A DNA stretch of 64,000 nt from Pelagibius sp. Alg239-R121. Lineage in GTDB: Bacteria; Pseudomonadota; Alphaproteobacteria; Kiloniellales; Kiloniellaceae. Position 1 is the stretch's first letter; each line of letters opens with the position of its first letter. The notes beneath the pieces were generated by a model. That model had not been told where the DNA came from. It did not search any database and worked only from the letters and a program-made list of their open reading frames with translations. The translations under genes were made by a program, and so were the position numbers. The DNA is taken from contig NZ_CAMZOF010000002.1 in the NCBI RefSeq assembly GCF_947331435.1, positions 558,001-622,000 on the forward strand, given 5' to 3'. Shown here one piece after another: positions 1 to 8,173 of this stretch.

Positions 1-1
1 A

Positions 2-241
2 CCTGAATTGACATGGTGGATCGCCCCCCACGCACGCCGCAAGGGTTTTGCAACCGAGGCATCGAAGGCTGCCATTCGCTTTGGCTACCAAACGATGAAG
101 TGGGAACTGGTTCAGACCTACATGAAGGATGAGAACGCAGCCGCAATATCTCTCGTTAAGTCGCTCGGCGGCGTGTTTATGGTTCGAGAGACCTTCCCCG
201 ATGGCATTGCTCGGGATGTTTACGCGTTGCCGAGGCCGTGA
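2..241 (+). CDS. GNAT-family N-acetyltransferase, C-terminal part (cut by window edge)
   Basis: The window opens inside this gene; 79 codons to the stop are visible. The residues resemble the RimJ/RimL branch of GNAT acetyltransferases: WWIAPHARRKGFATEA is the acetyl-CoA pyrophosphate-binding loop (R/Q-x-x-G-x-A/G type), and the following pattern, asparagine-like DENAAAISLVKSLGG, is the usual helix before the last strands. The family moves an acetyl group from acetyl-CoA to an amine, often a protein N-terminus or small molecule; the substrate cannot be told from this fragment. The start and about half the protein lie to the left. No terminator is obvious behind it. Confidence 0.8.
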   Translation, partial: PELTWWIAPHARRKGFATEASKAAIRFGYQTMKWELVQTYMKDENAAAISLVKSLGGVFMVRETFPDGIARDVYALPRP

Positions 242-725
242 AGTGAAGTGACCGCCTTTGCTGGGAAAAGCTCCAGCCTGTAGCCGGCTTGCAGCAAGCG
301 ACGAAAAAGTGCCCCGGCCTCACAATGGAGGTGGGGACTTTCTTAGCTGGGTCCGATTTACTTTTTTTCGGAACGCCGCACCCTGCCACATCACCACCCG
401 CCGTTGGCGAGCCAATGATAGCGCAACTTGGCGCGGTGTATCGAAGGGCTGGGTTGAGCCCAATCTGCCGAATGGATGCAGTGTGCAGAAAGCTGACTCT
501 GCCGGTCGCTGGGGTGGCCAGGAATAGCCCTTTGTAAGGTGGTCTGAAGTGCTGAGCAGTCGTTGGGCGAGACTTCGCAACTATTGCTAGCGGTGCTGTA
601 TCTGCTGCGTGGACTGGCGGGGATTTTAAACGCTGGTCTGCGATATCGCCGTCAGCAACCGTATCGGCGAGATCAAAGTAACTATCTTCACGCAATGGCT
701 TGACGCATCGACCATCGATGTATAC
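242..725. other. 484-bp gap, mostly featureless; holds a decayed duplicate
   Basis: No convincing gene lies between the acetyltransferase and the PadR regulator. Open frames on both strands here lack family resemblance and ribosome sites. The only recognisable content is at 312-377, a degenerate copy of the permease 3' end and terminator found at 2643-2709. The last 50 bases before 726 should carry the PadR promoter, but I see no clear -35/-10 pair. Confidence 0.6.
312..377 (-). pseudogene. Degenerate copy of a ProW-type permease 3' end plus terminator
   Basis: Positions 312-377 match 2643-2709 at roughly three quarters of positions by eye, with one single-base indel. The shared stretch covers the terminator stem region (ccccggcctcac...atgga) and the last codons of the betaine permease. 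Read on the minus strand it gives RRSEKK-stop, against RRSENK-stop in the intact gene. Further upstream on the minus strand this frame meets a stop at once, so only a scar remains. This suggests a former second copy of the transporter 3' end, lost by deletion, or a small duplication. A chance match over 66 bases including the same stop context is unlikely. Confidence 0.55.
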
Positions 726-1112
726 ATGAACAATATGCGCAAGCAAGCCGATGTTCCCGATCTACTGAGCCCCGTCTACTGGAACAGTACGATTAAGATG
801 AGCTTATCGAAGTTCTTTATCCTGTGCGTTTTGAACGAACAGGATCTGCACGGATATGACATCGCCAAAGAAGTCGAACGGCGAACAGATGGCTGCTGCT
901 CGCCCAGGGAGGGCACGATCTACCCGGTTCTCAAGCAGTTTACGGAAGGTGGATATGTCACGTTCGAGTCGGAGATCGTTTCAGGCCGTGAACGGAAAAT
1001 CTATACCATCACCCAAACGGGGCGTGAGGCTTTCAAAGTTGGCCTGGGCGAATGGATGAAAATCACCAGGGCTCTGGAAGACTGCGTCACAATGATTGAG
1101 AAGCGTTCGTAA
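726..1112 (+). CDS. PadR-family transcriptional regulator
   Basis: This 128-residue protein has the PadR winged-helix signature: a helix leading to LHGYDIAKEVERR, then the turn with GTIYPVLKQFTEGGYV, and the wing GRERKIYTITQTGREAF. PadR proteins are usually dimeric repressors released by small molecules, often phenolic acids or drugs. The C-terminal dimer helix is short, as in the small PadR-s1 class. Two in-frame ATGs lie close together (codons 1 and 4), and neither has a strong ribosome site. Downstream on the same strand are a 17-bp palindrome, a small frame and a MalY-type lyase, so it may control these and itself. Family assignment is secure; ligand unknown. Confidence 0.85.
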   Translation: MNNMRKQADVPDLLSPVYWNSTIKMSLSKFFILCVLNEQDLHGYDIAKEVERRTDGCCSPREGTIYPVLKQFTEGGYVTFESEIVSGRERKIYTITQTGREAFKVGLGEWMKITRALEDCVTMIEKRS

Positions 1113-1129
1113 AAAAAATTTACCCAAAA

Positions 1130-1146
1130 GCATCGAAGTTCGATGC
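1130..1146. promoter_or_regulatory. 17-bp perfect inverted repeat, likely operator
   Basis: GCATCGAA-G-TTCGATGC has two perfect 8-bp arms around one central base. A further direct copy of GCATCGAAG follows at 1145-1153. It lies 17 bp after the PadR stop and 20 bp before the next ATG. No T-run follows, so it is not a typical terminator. An operator for the adjacent PadR protein is a reasonable inference, although the arms do not match the ATGT-N8-ACAT form of many PadR sites. Confidence 0.5.
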
Positions 1147-1165
1147 ATCGAAGGAAATAGTATGA

Positions 1166-1297
1166 ATGAATCGCACTGCGCTCAACAATGCGAATGCCAT
1201 CAGTGGCGACGCCGCACTTCAGGTAAAATTGGAACTGTGTGAACAGATGCAGAAGGCATTGGTTACTTCGAAGGATCAGTTGAAGAATCCGTTGTGA
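1166..1297 (+). CDS. Possible 43-residue protein, unknown
   Basis: An ATG at 1166 opens a 43-codon frame ending TGA at 1297. AAGGA at 1151-1155 sits about 10 bases ahead. The product is mixed polar with an amphipathic middle (QVKLELCEQMQKAL) and no signal peptide or membrane span. It lies between the PadR gene and the lyase, all on the plus strand, with a palindrome just upstream. I do not recognise it. Its composition is protein-like, but a frame this short could arise by chance. Confidence 0.35.
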   Translation: MNRTALNNANAISGDAALQVKLELCEQMQKALVTSKDQLKNPL

Positions 1298-1349
1298 CGA
1301 CCGCGGTTCAATTCCTGTCGCGTGATCACAACTCTGTAGGGAGCACAAG

Positions 1350-2579
1350 ATGAGCAACTTTGATCAATCAAACAAGGACGTTGAGAACACATTCGTCCGC
1401 TATAGCGAATCGATGCTGAATGACATATTCGGCACAACAGACGTGACCCCGTTCTGGGTGGCCGATATGGACTTTACCGTTGCCAACCCGATCAAAGCCG
1501 AACTTCAACGGATCACGGACCGCGCGCAGTTTGCCTATGAATTCAATTCCGACGCCGTTTTTGCCGCCATCACAGGTTGGTATCAACGGCGCCACGATCT
1601 GACGCTGGACGCAGCGAAATTCGTTCAGGTGCCCGGTGTTCTGACCGGCATCGCACTGCTGATCCGCGAACTGACGAAAAAAGGTGACGGCGTGCTGTTC
1701 CAGGCACCGGCCTATCACCAGTTCAACAAAGTGATTGTCTCTGCTGGCCGCAAGGCCGTGAAGAGCCCGCTCAAGATCGTCGATGGTCGCTATGAGATGG
1801 ATTTCGATGACCTGAACACCAACCTGAGCGCAGATGACGTGAATGCCATGATCCTGTGCAACCCGCACAACCCGGTTGGCCGTGTCTGGACCAGAGAGGA
1901 GATGGAAAAAGTTGCGGAGATTGCCAATAAGCACGGCGTAACCATCATCAGTGACGAAATTCATTCAGATATCATTTATCCAGGCCACACCTTTACAAGC
2001 CTGATGTCCGTCGACGCTCAAAATCACGTGGCTCTGATCGGGTCCCCGGCCAAAACCTTCGGCATGCAGAGCATTTCGAACGGCTATATTTACACGGAAA
2101 ACGCAGAGCTTTATGACACCATGTATGGCGTGTCGGATTCCATGTATCTGGGTCACGGCAATACATTCACCACCTTCGCCACCATTGCAGCTTTCGACAA
2201 GGGTGCCCAATGGGTTGACGAGCTGCTGATCTACCTCAAGGACAGTATCGATTGGATCGAAAACTTCCTGAAGGAAGAACTGCCAGAGGTGAAGATGTAC
2301 CCGGTCGAAGGGACCTATCAGATCTGGTTTGATTTCTCAGAGACCGGATTTTCTGGTGATGACCTCAAACAGAAATACGCGGAAGCTGGCTTTGGGTTTT
2401 CTCCGGGGACATGGTTCGATCAGAACGCGGTCGACTTTGCCCGCATGAATATTGCCGCACCCAGGGCAGACATCCAAGGCGCCTTTAAGCGATTGAAAGC
2501 TGTGTTCGAAAATTCAACAGACGGCATTCGGTCAACTCCTGTAAAAGCCGAAGCTAAAACGAAGCAAAGCTGCTGCTAA
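1350..2579 (+). CDS. MalY/PatB-family PLP-dependent C-S lyase / aminotransferase
   Basis: The 409-residue protein is a fold-type I PLP enzyme of the MalY/PatB (cystathionine beta-lyase) branch. WVADMDF at residues 36-42 is diagnostic of that branch; NPHNPVGR at 171-178 and SDEIHSD at 201-207 contact the cofactor, and GSPAKTFG places the Schiff-base lysine at K235. Members release thiol, ammonia and pyruvate from cystathionine or cysteine conjugates, or act as aminotransferases. The ribosome site TAGGGAG stands before the ATG. The tail ends in a Cys-Cys pair after a short charged extension, which the family does not need. The gene follows the PadR regulator on the same strand and probably answers to it. 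Confidence 0.85.
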   Translation: MSNFDQSNKDVENTFVRYSESMLNDIFGTTDVTPFWVADMDFTVANPIKAELQRITDRAQFAYEFNSDAVFAAITGWYQRRHDLTLDAAKFVQVPGVLTGIALLIRELTKKGDGVLFQAPAYHQFNKVIVSAGRKAVKSPLKIVDGRYEMDFDDLNTNLSADDVNAMILCNPHNPVGRVWTREEMEKVAEIANKHGVTIISDEIHSDIIYPGHTFTSLMSVDAQNHVALIGSPAKTFGMQSISNGYIYTENAELYDTMYGVSDSMYLGHGNTFTTFATIAAFDKGAQWVDELLIYLKDSIDWIENFLKEELPEVKMYPVEGTYQIWFDFSETGFSGDDLKQKYAEAGFGFSPGTWFDQNAVDFARMNIAAPRADIQGAFKRLKAVFENSTDGIRSTPVKAEAKTKQSCC

Positions 2580-2635
2580 CTCAGATCTTTCCAGCTCACA
2601 CCGGACACTTCCAGGCATTTGAGCGGCGGCGCAAA

Positions 2636-2668
2636 GAAAAAACCCCGGCCTCACGATGGAAGCCGGGG
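2636..2668 (-). terminator. Rho-independent terminator of the betaine transporter operon
   Basis: Arms CCCCGGC (2643-2649) and GCCGGGG (2662-2668) form a 7-bp GC stem with a 12-base loop. On the minus strand the stem is followed by a run of six T. It lies 22 bases beyond the permease stop and has no T-run in the plus direction, so it serves the minus-strand operon. Confidence 0.8.
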
Positions 2669-2689
2669 CTTGTCAAAACTGCGTCCGAT

Positions 2690-4216
2690 CTACTTGTTTT
2701 CGGAGCGCCTGTAGCTGCCCTGGATGATCCGGTCGATCACCATGGCGCAGAACAGAATCGCGAGACCCGCGAGCATACCCTGCCCCTTGGCGGCGTACTG
2801 CAGCGCCTCCAGGATGTTCGCCCCGAGACCGCCGGCGCCGATCAGCGATGCGATCACCACCATGGACAGGCACATCAGGATGGTCTGATTGATGCCGGTC
2901 ATGATCGAAGGCATGGCGAGCGGGATCTCCACATCACGCAGCAGCTGCCACTTGGTGCAGCCGAAGGCGACCGCGGCCTCCTTGGTGCCCGCCGGAACCT
3001 GCCGCATGCCCAGCGCGGTGAGGCGGATGACCGGCGGCATGGCGAAGATGATCGTCGCCAGGACGCCCGGCGGCTTGCCGGTGCCGAAGAAGGCGATGAT
3101 CGGGATCAGATAGACGAAGGCCGGCATGGTCTGCATGAAATCCAGGATCGGCAGAGCCGCGTTGTAAGCGCGCTGGCTTTTGCCGAACCAGATACCCAGG
3201 GGGATTCCGAAGATCAGGCAGAGAAAGGCAGCGGCCCCCAGCAGGGCAACCGTCACCATGGAGACTTCCCACAGCCCGAAGAAGGCCAGATAGGCCAGCG
3301 CCGCCGCCGAGAAGACCGCAACGCGCGGTCCCGCCAGACGCCAGGCCATCACGAAGATGACCAGCATGACCACCGGCCAGGGCGTATCCACCAGGATGAC
3401 TTCGAGTCCGTCCAGCACCCACTTGATCGAGGTGGTCACGCCCTTGAAGACGCCGCCGAACTGGTTCGCCAGCCAGTCGAATCCACCCTCCATCCAGTTG
3501 GCCGTCGGGGTGAAGAACTCCTTCTTGACCGGAAACTCGGTGATGATGTCGAGCGGTTTCGAGACCGTGAAGCGATAGAGCGTCAGCGGCCAGATCCCCA
3601 ACAGCAGAAGCGCACCCAATCCCGCGCTCGTGGTGTTCAGGCCCGACGGTGTGTTTTCATCGGTGCGCCAGCGCAGATACTGCTTTTCGTAGGCTACGTT
3701 CGCGTAGAAGCCTTCGACGACCTTTACGAGGATGAAAAGAGCGATGCCGACCAAAAGAATGGCAAAGGCATCGGCCGCCGCCGCATCGGCTGCCACCTGC
3801 GCCTTTGCGACCGCCTTTTCCAGGTTATCGGCCACCTTGGTAGAGGACGCCGCCGTTGCTTCGTCCCCGGCCGCAAGAGCCTCGGCGGCTTTTTGCCTGC
3901 GTGCCTCGATGTTTGCGGTCAGCTTTTCGACTCTTGCCAGGCTGCTGGCGCCAAGATCGGCCCAAAGGCCGCGCCCCAGCTGAACCAGCGCAAAGAGCTC
4001 CAGGACCAGGAAGGTCCAGAAGAAACCCCAGAGCCCGCGGTAGGCACCCCAGAGGGGTCCGAACACGGCGGCCATGGGGTTCCAGGACCAGGCGAAGCCC
4101 GTCGCGCCCTGAATCTTCGAGAACTCTGCCGAGTAGTAATCTCCCTTTTCCTTGACGAATTCGCCGACGGAACTGTCGAGGGCTCTGGGCCCGAGTTCGA
4201 GGCCTGTATCGGTCAT
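2690..4216 (-). CDS. proW: Glycine betaine/proline ABC transporter permease with N-terminal extension
   Basis: The last ~280 residues form an OpuAB/ProW-type permease: several hydrophobic spans and the EAA loop KEAAVAFGCTKWQLLRDVEI that docks on the ATPase. At 508 residues it is much longer than the usual 280-350. The extra front has a soluble-to-hydrophobic segment (about 27-85, WNPMAAVFGPLWGAYRGLW, resembling DUF2628-type membrane domains), an Ala/Glu/Lys-rich coiled coil (about 88-150) and another span closing with YANVAYEKQYLRWR. Its start overlaps the ATPase stop by four bases (ATGA). It acts in the inner membrane for compatible-solute or betaine uptake. The role of the extension is unknown; osmosensing is a guess. 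Confidence 0.85.
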   Translation of the reverse strand: MTDTGLELGPRALDSSVGEFVKEKGDYYSAEFSKIQGATGFAWSWNPMAAVFGPLWGAYRGLWGFFWTFLVLELFALVQLGRGLWADLGASSLARVEKLTANIEARRQKAAEALAAGDEATAASSTKVADNLEKAVAKAQVAADAAAADAFAILLVGIALFILVKVVEGFYANVAYEKQYLRWRTDENTPSGLNTTSAGLGALLLLGIWPLTLYRFTVSKPLDIITEFPVKKEFFTPTANWMEGGFDWLANQFGGVFKGVTTSIKWVLDGLEVILVDTPWPVVMLVIFVMAWRLAGPRVAVFSAAALAYLAFFGLWEVSMVTVALLGAAAFLCLIFGIPLGIWFGKSQRAYNAALPILDFMQTMPAFVYLIPIIAFFGTGKPPGVLATIIFAMPPVIRLTALGMRQVPAGTKEAAVAFGCTKWQLLRDVEIPLAMPSIMTGINQTILMCLSMVVIASLIGAGGLGANILEALQYAAKGQGMLAGLAILFCAMVIDRIIQGSYRRSENK

Positions 4217-5262
4217 GCCTTGCCTCCCTGAATGCCCTTGAGCAGAGTCGTTTTGTTAATCACGCCCACGTCCTTACCGTCATCGTCCTGAATGACGATC
4301 GGCTGGTCCGTGGTCGTCGTGATGTCGATGAGCTCATCCAGATCTGTCCCGTGCGGTGCCCGGGGTGATTTACTGAGGTCTTCCCATTGGTTCGGCTGGT
4401 AACTCTCGATCGGCAGCATGATGGAGTGCGCAAACACCAGCTTGAGCTTTGAAATTCCCTCGACGAAATCCCGCACATAATCATCAGCCGGCTGGGTGAC
4501 GATCTCTTCCGGCGTGCCGATCTGGACAACGCGTCCGTCCTTCATAATGGCGATGCGGTTGCCGATGCGGATCGCTTCATCCAGATCGTGCGTGATGAAC
4601 ACGGTCGTCTTTTTCAGCTCTACCGACAAGGCCATGAACTGATCCTGAAGCTGCCTGCGGATCAGCGGGTCGAGCGCTGAGAAGGGCTCGTCCATCAAGA
4701 GCACCTCGGGGTCGGACGCCAGGGCGCGTGCCAGACCGACGCGCTGCTGCATGCCACCCGAAAGCTCTCTCGGAAAACGGTCTTCGTAGCCGTCGAGGTT
4801 CACCATGGAGAGGCATTTCTGCGAAACCTCCCAGCGCTTGGATTTGGGTTCGCCGCGCACCTGAAGCGGAAAACCGACGTTGTCGCGCACCGTGCGGTGC
4901 GGCAAAAGCGCCATATGCTGAAACACCATGCCGATGTGCATGGCGCGCATTTCACGCAGCTCTTCTCCGCCGAGCGATATCATATCCCGGCCCAATAGCG
5001 AAATGCTGCCCGCCGTCGGTTCAATCAACCGGTTGAGGTGGCGGACCATGGTCGATTTTCCCGACCCGGACAGCCCCATCACACAAAAAATTTCGCCGCG
5101 CTCCACGTTAAAGGAACAGTCGGCGATTCCAACGACACACCCAAATTCTTGAAGGACTTCCGGCTTACCTAAGTCACGGGCCTTGATGGCAGCCATGGCT
5201 TCTTGAGCGCGCTCGCCGAAAATCTTCCAGACGCCCTCAAGCTCAATTACATTTTCCGGCAC
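4213..5262 (-). CDS. proV: Glycine betaine/L-proline ABC transporter ATP-binding protein
   Basis: This 349-residue ATPase has the full nucleotide-binding set: Walker A GLSGSGKST, Q-loop FQHMALLPHRT, signature LSGGMQQRVGLARAL, Walker B VLLMDEPFSALD, and the H-loop ITHDLDEA. The N-terminal segment before Walker A, with the conserved GVWKIFGE start, is typical of ProV. The C-terminal ~65 residues form a single CBS-like piece (TDLDELIDITTTTDQPIVI...), shorter than the tandem CBS pair of OpuAA. It powers import by the permease encoded directly downstream. A 352-bp space with two stem-loops separates it from proX on the same strand. Confidence 0.9.
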   Translation of the reverse strand: MPENVIELEGVWKIFGERAQEAMAAIKARDLGKPEVLQEFGCVVGIADCSFNVERGEIFCVMGLSGSGKSTMVRHLNRLIEPTAGSISLLGRDMISLGGEELREMRAMHIGMVFQHMALLPHRTVRDNVGFPLQVRGEPKSKRWEVSQKCLSMVNLDGYEDRFPRELSGGMQQRVGLARALASDPEVLLMDEPFSALDPLIRRQLQDQFMALSVELKKTTVFITHDLDEAIRIGNRIAIMKDGRVVQIGTPEEIVTQPADDYVRDFVEGISKLKLVFAHSIMLPIESYQPNQWEDLSKSPRAPHGTDLDELIDITTTTDQPIVIQDDDGKDVGVINKTTLLKGIQGGKA

Positions 5263-5614
5263 TTAGCTTCCCCCGGAGTCTGATCGCTGTGCTTTGCGAC
5301 AAAGCAAAACGTGAATCAGTCTCCTCCTGATTAAGTTAGAGGGCGATTCACGTTTTAGATTGCGTCAACCCAGAACGATCGCGCTCTATCGCGGTTTGCG
5401 TTTTTCTGGAAACGTAAGGTCTCAAAATGCGCGTTCGAAATCAGAAGCATGCTGATCGCGAGGCAGCGGATTTTGAATCAACTTAAGCGCAAACTGCTTT
5501 GACTTGAACCTGCCGAACCGACCAAAACCGGCCAGTACGATCGATATCTTGACCAAATGGGATACACCGGACGCCCCCATAAAGCAGCGCCCGGTGCATA
5601 ACCGATCGATCAGA
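5263..5614 (-). other. 352-bp intercistronic space between proX and proV
   Basis: No gene is supported here on either strand. The proV-proximal third holds two adjacent perfect stem-loops at 5291-5305 and 5306-5356. The remainder is plain sequence with no repeated motif that I can see. Such spaces often uncouple a highly expressed binding protein from its less abundant membrane partners. Confidence 0.5.
5291..5356 (-). promoter_or_regulatory. Two adjacent stem-loops in the proX-proV leader
   Basis: GCTTTG-CGA-CAAAGC at 5291-5305 is a perfect 6-bp stem with a 3-base loop. Directly next to it, AAAACGTGAATC (5306-5317) and GATTCACGTTTT (5345-5356) form a perfect 12-bp inverted repeat around 27 bases. 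They lie 29-94 bases upstream of the proV start. They may stabilise the proX transcript end, attenuate readthrough, or bind a regulator as DNA; the sequence alone does not decide. Confidence 0.6.
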
Positions 5615-6571
5615 CTAGTTCAGCCAGGAGTCAACCAGCGTGCCGTTCTCGCTGACCCACTTCTTAGCAAAATCCTCCGGATCCTGCTTCTCGACCACGA
5701 GTGCGTAGGTCATGGCGGACACCGTGTTGGTGTCGAGTTTCACCTTTGCCAGAACCGCAGCCGCACCCGGCTGAGATTCCTCGAGCTCGGCAGCGTAGTG
5801 GATGTGCAGGTAGGCGGTGTTCCAGGCAACGCCCGCATCGGATTTTTCGAGCCACTCGGGATCATCCGTCGGCTGGATAACATTCCACTTGGCTTCTTCG
5901 TACTTCGGCTCTTTCAGAATGACCAGGTCGTGCAGAGCGAACATGTGATGCGGGGTGTAGCAGAAGAATACGATGTCCTTCTTCTGAGCGACCGCGTTAT
6001 CAACTTCGGCAAGAGCCAGCGTCTCGTCGATTTCCTTCAGGTTCATCGTCTCGGAATAGCCATAGGATTTCGCACGGATTTTCTCGACGTTGGTCGAGGC
6101 CCAACCGGCCGCACCGATCCAGATCTCGCCCTTGCCGTCACCATCGGTGTCGAAGTTCTTGGCCATATCAGGATTGGTCAGGTCCGAAAGCTCGGAGATT
6201 CCGGTCCGTTCGGCCGTACCCTTGGTCACGCACATGGCCTGGTCACCGGCAACGCCGTTGGGGTTGACGCGAACCGTTTTCTTTTCATTGACGAACTTGT
6301 TGTTCAGGTTGGCCTGGTTCGGCAGCCAGACTTCCGGATGCACATGCATTGCTCCGGAATCCATGGCTTCGAAAACAACCGGATTTGTGCCGTTCTGCAA
6401 TTCGACTTCCAAGCCGAGATTATCTTCCAAAACGACTTTCAGAACATGTGCCGTCACGCGCACGGATGGCCAGTTCGGTACACCGATGATGACATCCGCC
6501 GCCTGTGCGGGCACGGCGGCAACAAGAACTGCTGCCACTGCTACGCTCGAAAGTACTTTGTTAAGTTTCAT
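5615..6571 (-). CDS. proX: Glycine betaine ABC transporter substrate-binding protein
   Basis: A 318-residue periplasmic binding protein of the OpuAC/ProX family. Residues 1-24 are a signal peptide ending PAQA before ADVIIGV. The mature part has the family pattern IGVPNWPSVRVTAHVLKVVL, the hinge EIWIGAAGW, and aromatic residues (W, Y, F clusters such as FFCYTPHHMF) that cage the trimethylammonium group. It delivers betaine-like solute to the permease encoded downstream. It is the first gene of a minus-strand operon whose promoter region carries tandem 18-bp repeats. Distinguishing betaine from choline or proline betaine needs binding data. Confidence 0.9.
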   Translation of the reverse strand: MKLNKVLSSVAVAAVLVAAVPAQAADVIIGVPNWPSVRVTAHVLKVVLEDNLGLEVELQNGTNPVVFEAMDSGAMHVHPEVWLPNQANLNNKFVNEKKTVRVNPNGVAGDQAMCVTKGTAERTGISELSDLTNPDMAKNFDTDGDGKGEIWIGAAGWASTNVEKIRAKSYGYSETMNLKEIDETLALAEVDNAVAQKKDIVFFCYTPHHMFALHDLVILKEPKYEEAKWNVIQPTDDPEWLEKSDAGVAWNTAYLHIHYAAELEESQPGAAAVLAKVKLDTNTVSAMTYALVVEKQDPEDFAKKWVSENGTLVDSWLN

Positions 6572-6709
6572 TGCCTCTTACTCCTGTTTTGCGCTTTTCG
6601 TTGTCGCTATTTAAATCGTCGCTTTCCAACCCGGCTGCGATGGTTTCTTTTTCGCCAGACCGGCTACACCAACCTCTCCTCTTTCAGACAGCACAAATTC
6701 CCCAACTTG

Positions 6710-6750
6710 TCTGCCCTTTCCAGCATATCTGCCCTTTCCAGCATATCTGC
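6710..6750. repeat. Tandem 18-bp repeat upstream of proX
   Basis: TCTGCCCTTTCCAGCATA occurs at 6710-6727 and again at 6728-6745, followed by the start of a third unit (TCTGCC, 6746-6751). It lies about 140-180 bases upstream of the proX start. The period of 18 and location suggest binding sites for a regulator, but recent slippage is possible. Confidence 0.7.
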
Positions 6751-6767
6751 CGGAAATACCGTCTTCT

Positions 6768-8030
6768 TCATGCGCACGCGCTGACGCGATTTGCACGCGC
6801 CGTTGCGATTGCCTCACTCAGCACTGCGGCGATCGTCCGACAGTCTTCGTCACTGAGCCACAGCGGCAGGCGAAAATCGCAAAGGCGGCTTAACACCCGA
6901 TCCGCGTTCGGCACGCTGCCGGCCCGTGTTCCATCAATATAACGCCAGTGATCATGCCGGCTCGTAAAACCGATGGGATCCGGTGCGCCGAACCATTTCA
7001 CGTGCACACCGTGGGCGTCAGCCTCATCGATAAACTGCGCGAGCTGAGTGTCGTCCAGGACGTCACGGCTCACGGAAAACTGCATCGAAGTTGGCGCAAA
7101 ATCTTCCTTTGCCGGCCGCACCGGCAGGTTCAGCCCCTCGATCCCGGCCAGATCTGCGGCCAGCCTGTTGTAAATGTGCCGCCAGCGGAGGTTTCGATCC
7201 TCCAGTTCGGCAAGCTGCGGACGCAAAATACCGGCAACCAGGCCGGACATCCGCATCGAGCAGTTCGGTGTCGTAAAGCGATGACGGTCGAAGACCTCGA
7301 GAGATGGTCGAGCGCGGTGCTGTGCGTACAGCATGTAGCTGCCGGAGAGCAGAACGGCACGTGCCGCAAGATCCTCGTCGTCGGTGACGATAAGGCCGCC
7401 TTCACCGGAGTTGACCTGTTTGAAAGTCTGAGCGCTAAAACAACCGGCCTTGCCAAATGTGCCGGTGAGCCGGCCGTCCCAGCCCCCACCCATGGTATGG
7501 GCGCAGTCCTCGATCATCGTGATGTCGTGCCGCGCACAGATTTCAACGACGGCATCCATATCGGGAATATGGCCGCGCATATAGGACATCAGCAGGAACC
7601 GCGCACCACTGCTTGCGGCCTTGCGGTCGAGATCCTCAAGATCAACGACATAGCGGTCGTCTATGTCGACAAGAACCGGTTCGCCGCCGGCATGGGAGAT
7701 AGCGCCGGGTACGGGCGCCAGGGTAAAGGCATTCACCAGAACCTTGTCGCCGGCCTCAACGCCCGCCGCCTTCAAAGCGATGAAGAGCGCGCAACCGCCG
7801 GAATTCACGCCGACACAGAACTTCCGGCCCTGATAATCAGCGAATTCCTGCTCAAGCAGGGCGGCTTCGGGAATAGAATTGCGATCCTCGCCGTAGCGAA
7901 ACAGCCGCCCGTCACGCAACAGGCCAACCGCAGCCTCGATTCCAGCTTCTGGAACCGGCTCCGGTGCACTCAGATCGCCGGCGAAAACCACGCCGGTCAT
8001 TGTTTCACACTGCCCGTCCAAGGCCGTCAT
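6768..8030 (-). CDS. DegT/DnrJ/EryC1/StrS-family PLP aminotransferase
   Basis: A 420-residue sugar-aminotransferase-family protein. The PLP lysine is K204 in SAQTFKQVNSGEGG; the pyridine-binding aspartate is in TMIEDCAHTMGG near residue 175; NSGGCALFIALKAAG near 76-90 binds the phosphate. GGAGG nine bases ahead supports the start. Such enzymes aminate or dehydrate keto-sugars, usually within polysaccharide or antibiotic clusters, but no sugar-nucleotide gene lies nearby. It is divergent from a LacI-type regulator with an operator-like palindrome between them, pointing to substrate-induced control, possibly of an amino-sugar or cyclitol pathway. Confidence 0.8.
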   Translation of the reverse strand: MTALDGQCETMTGVVFAGDLSAPEPVPEAGIEAAVGLLRDGRLFRYGEDRNSIPEAALLEQEFADYQGRKFCVGVNSGGCALFIALKAAGVEAGDKVLVNAFTLAPVPGAISHAGGEPVLVDIDDRYVVDLEDLDRKAASSGARFLLMSYMRGHIPDMDAVVEICARHDITMIEDCAHTMGGGWDGRLTGTFGKAGCFSAQTFKQVNSGEGGLIVTDDEDLAARAVLLSGSYMLYAQHRARPSLEVFDRHRFTTPNCSMRMSGLVAGILRPQLAELEDRNLRWRHIYNRLAADLAGIEGLNLPVRPAKEDFAPTSMQFSVSRDVLDDTQLAQFIDEADAHGVHVKWFGAPDPIGFTSRHDHWRYIDGTRAGSVPNADRVLSRLCDFRLPLWLSDEDCRTIAAVLSEAIATARANRVSACA

Positions 8031-8126
8031 TACCTGTCAGCCTCCGGCGTCAGTTTGAAGACCATCTGCATTGCCTACAAACCCTGTCTCTGTCACAGCC
8101 GACTGTGCCTGCCACCGCCGTGATCT

Positions 8127-8140
8127 TGAAAGCGCTTTCA
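8127..8140. promoter_or_regulatory. Perfect 14-bp LacI-family operator
   Basis: TGAAAGCGCTTTCA is a perfect palindrome with the central CG pair typical of LacI/GalR-family operators. It lies 97 bp upstream of the aminotransferase start (minus strand) and in front of the LacI-type gene (plus strand), so one site could control both. Confidence 0.8.
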
Positions 8141-8173
8141 TATTTGCACTCTTTCCAAGAGGAGATCACATAG

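Noticed and set aside
177-746. 189-codon minus-strand frame before the PadR gene
   Set aside because: No family likeness; it crosses the decayed permease scar out of the scar's own phase.
5504-6784. 426-codon open frame on the plus strand
   Set aside because: Antisense to proX, which has a signal peptide and clear family motifs; no ribosome site or known domain in the antisense product.
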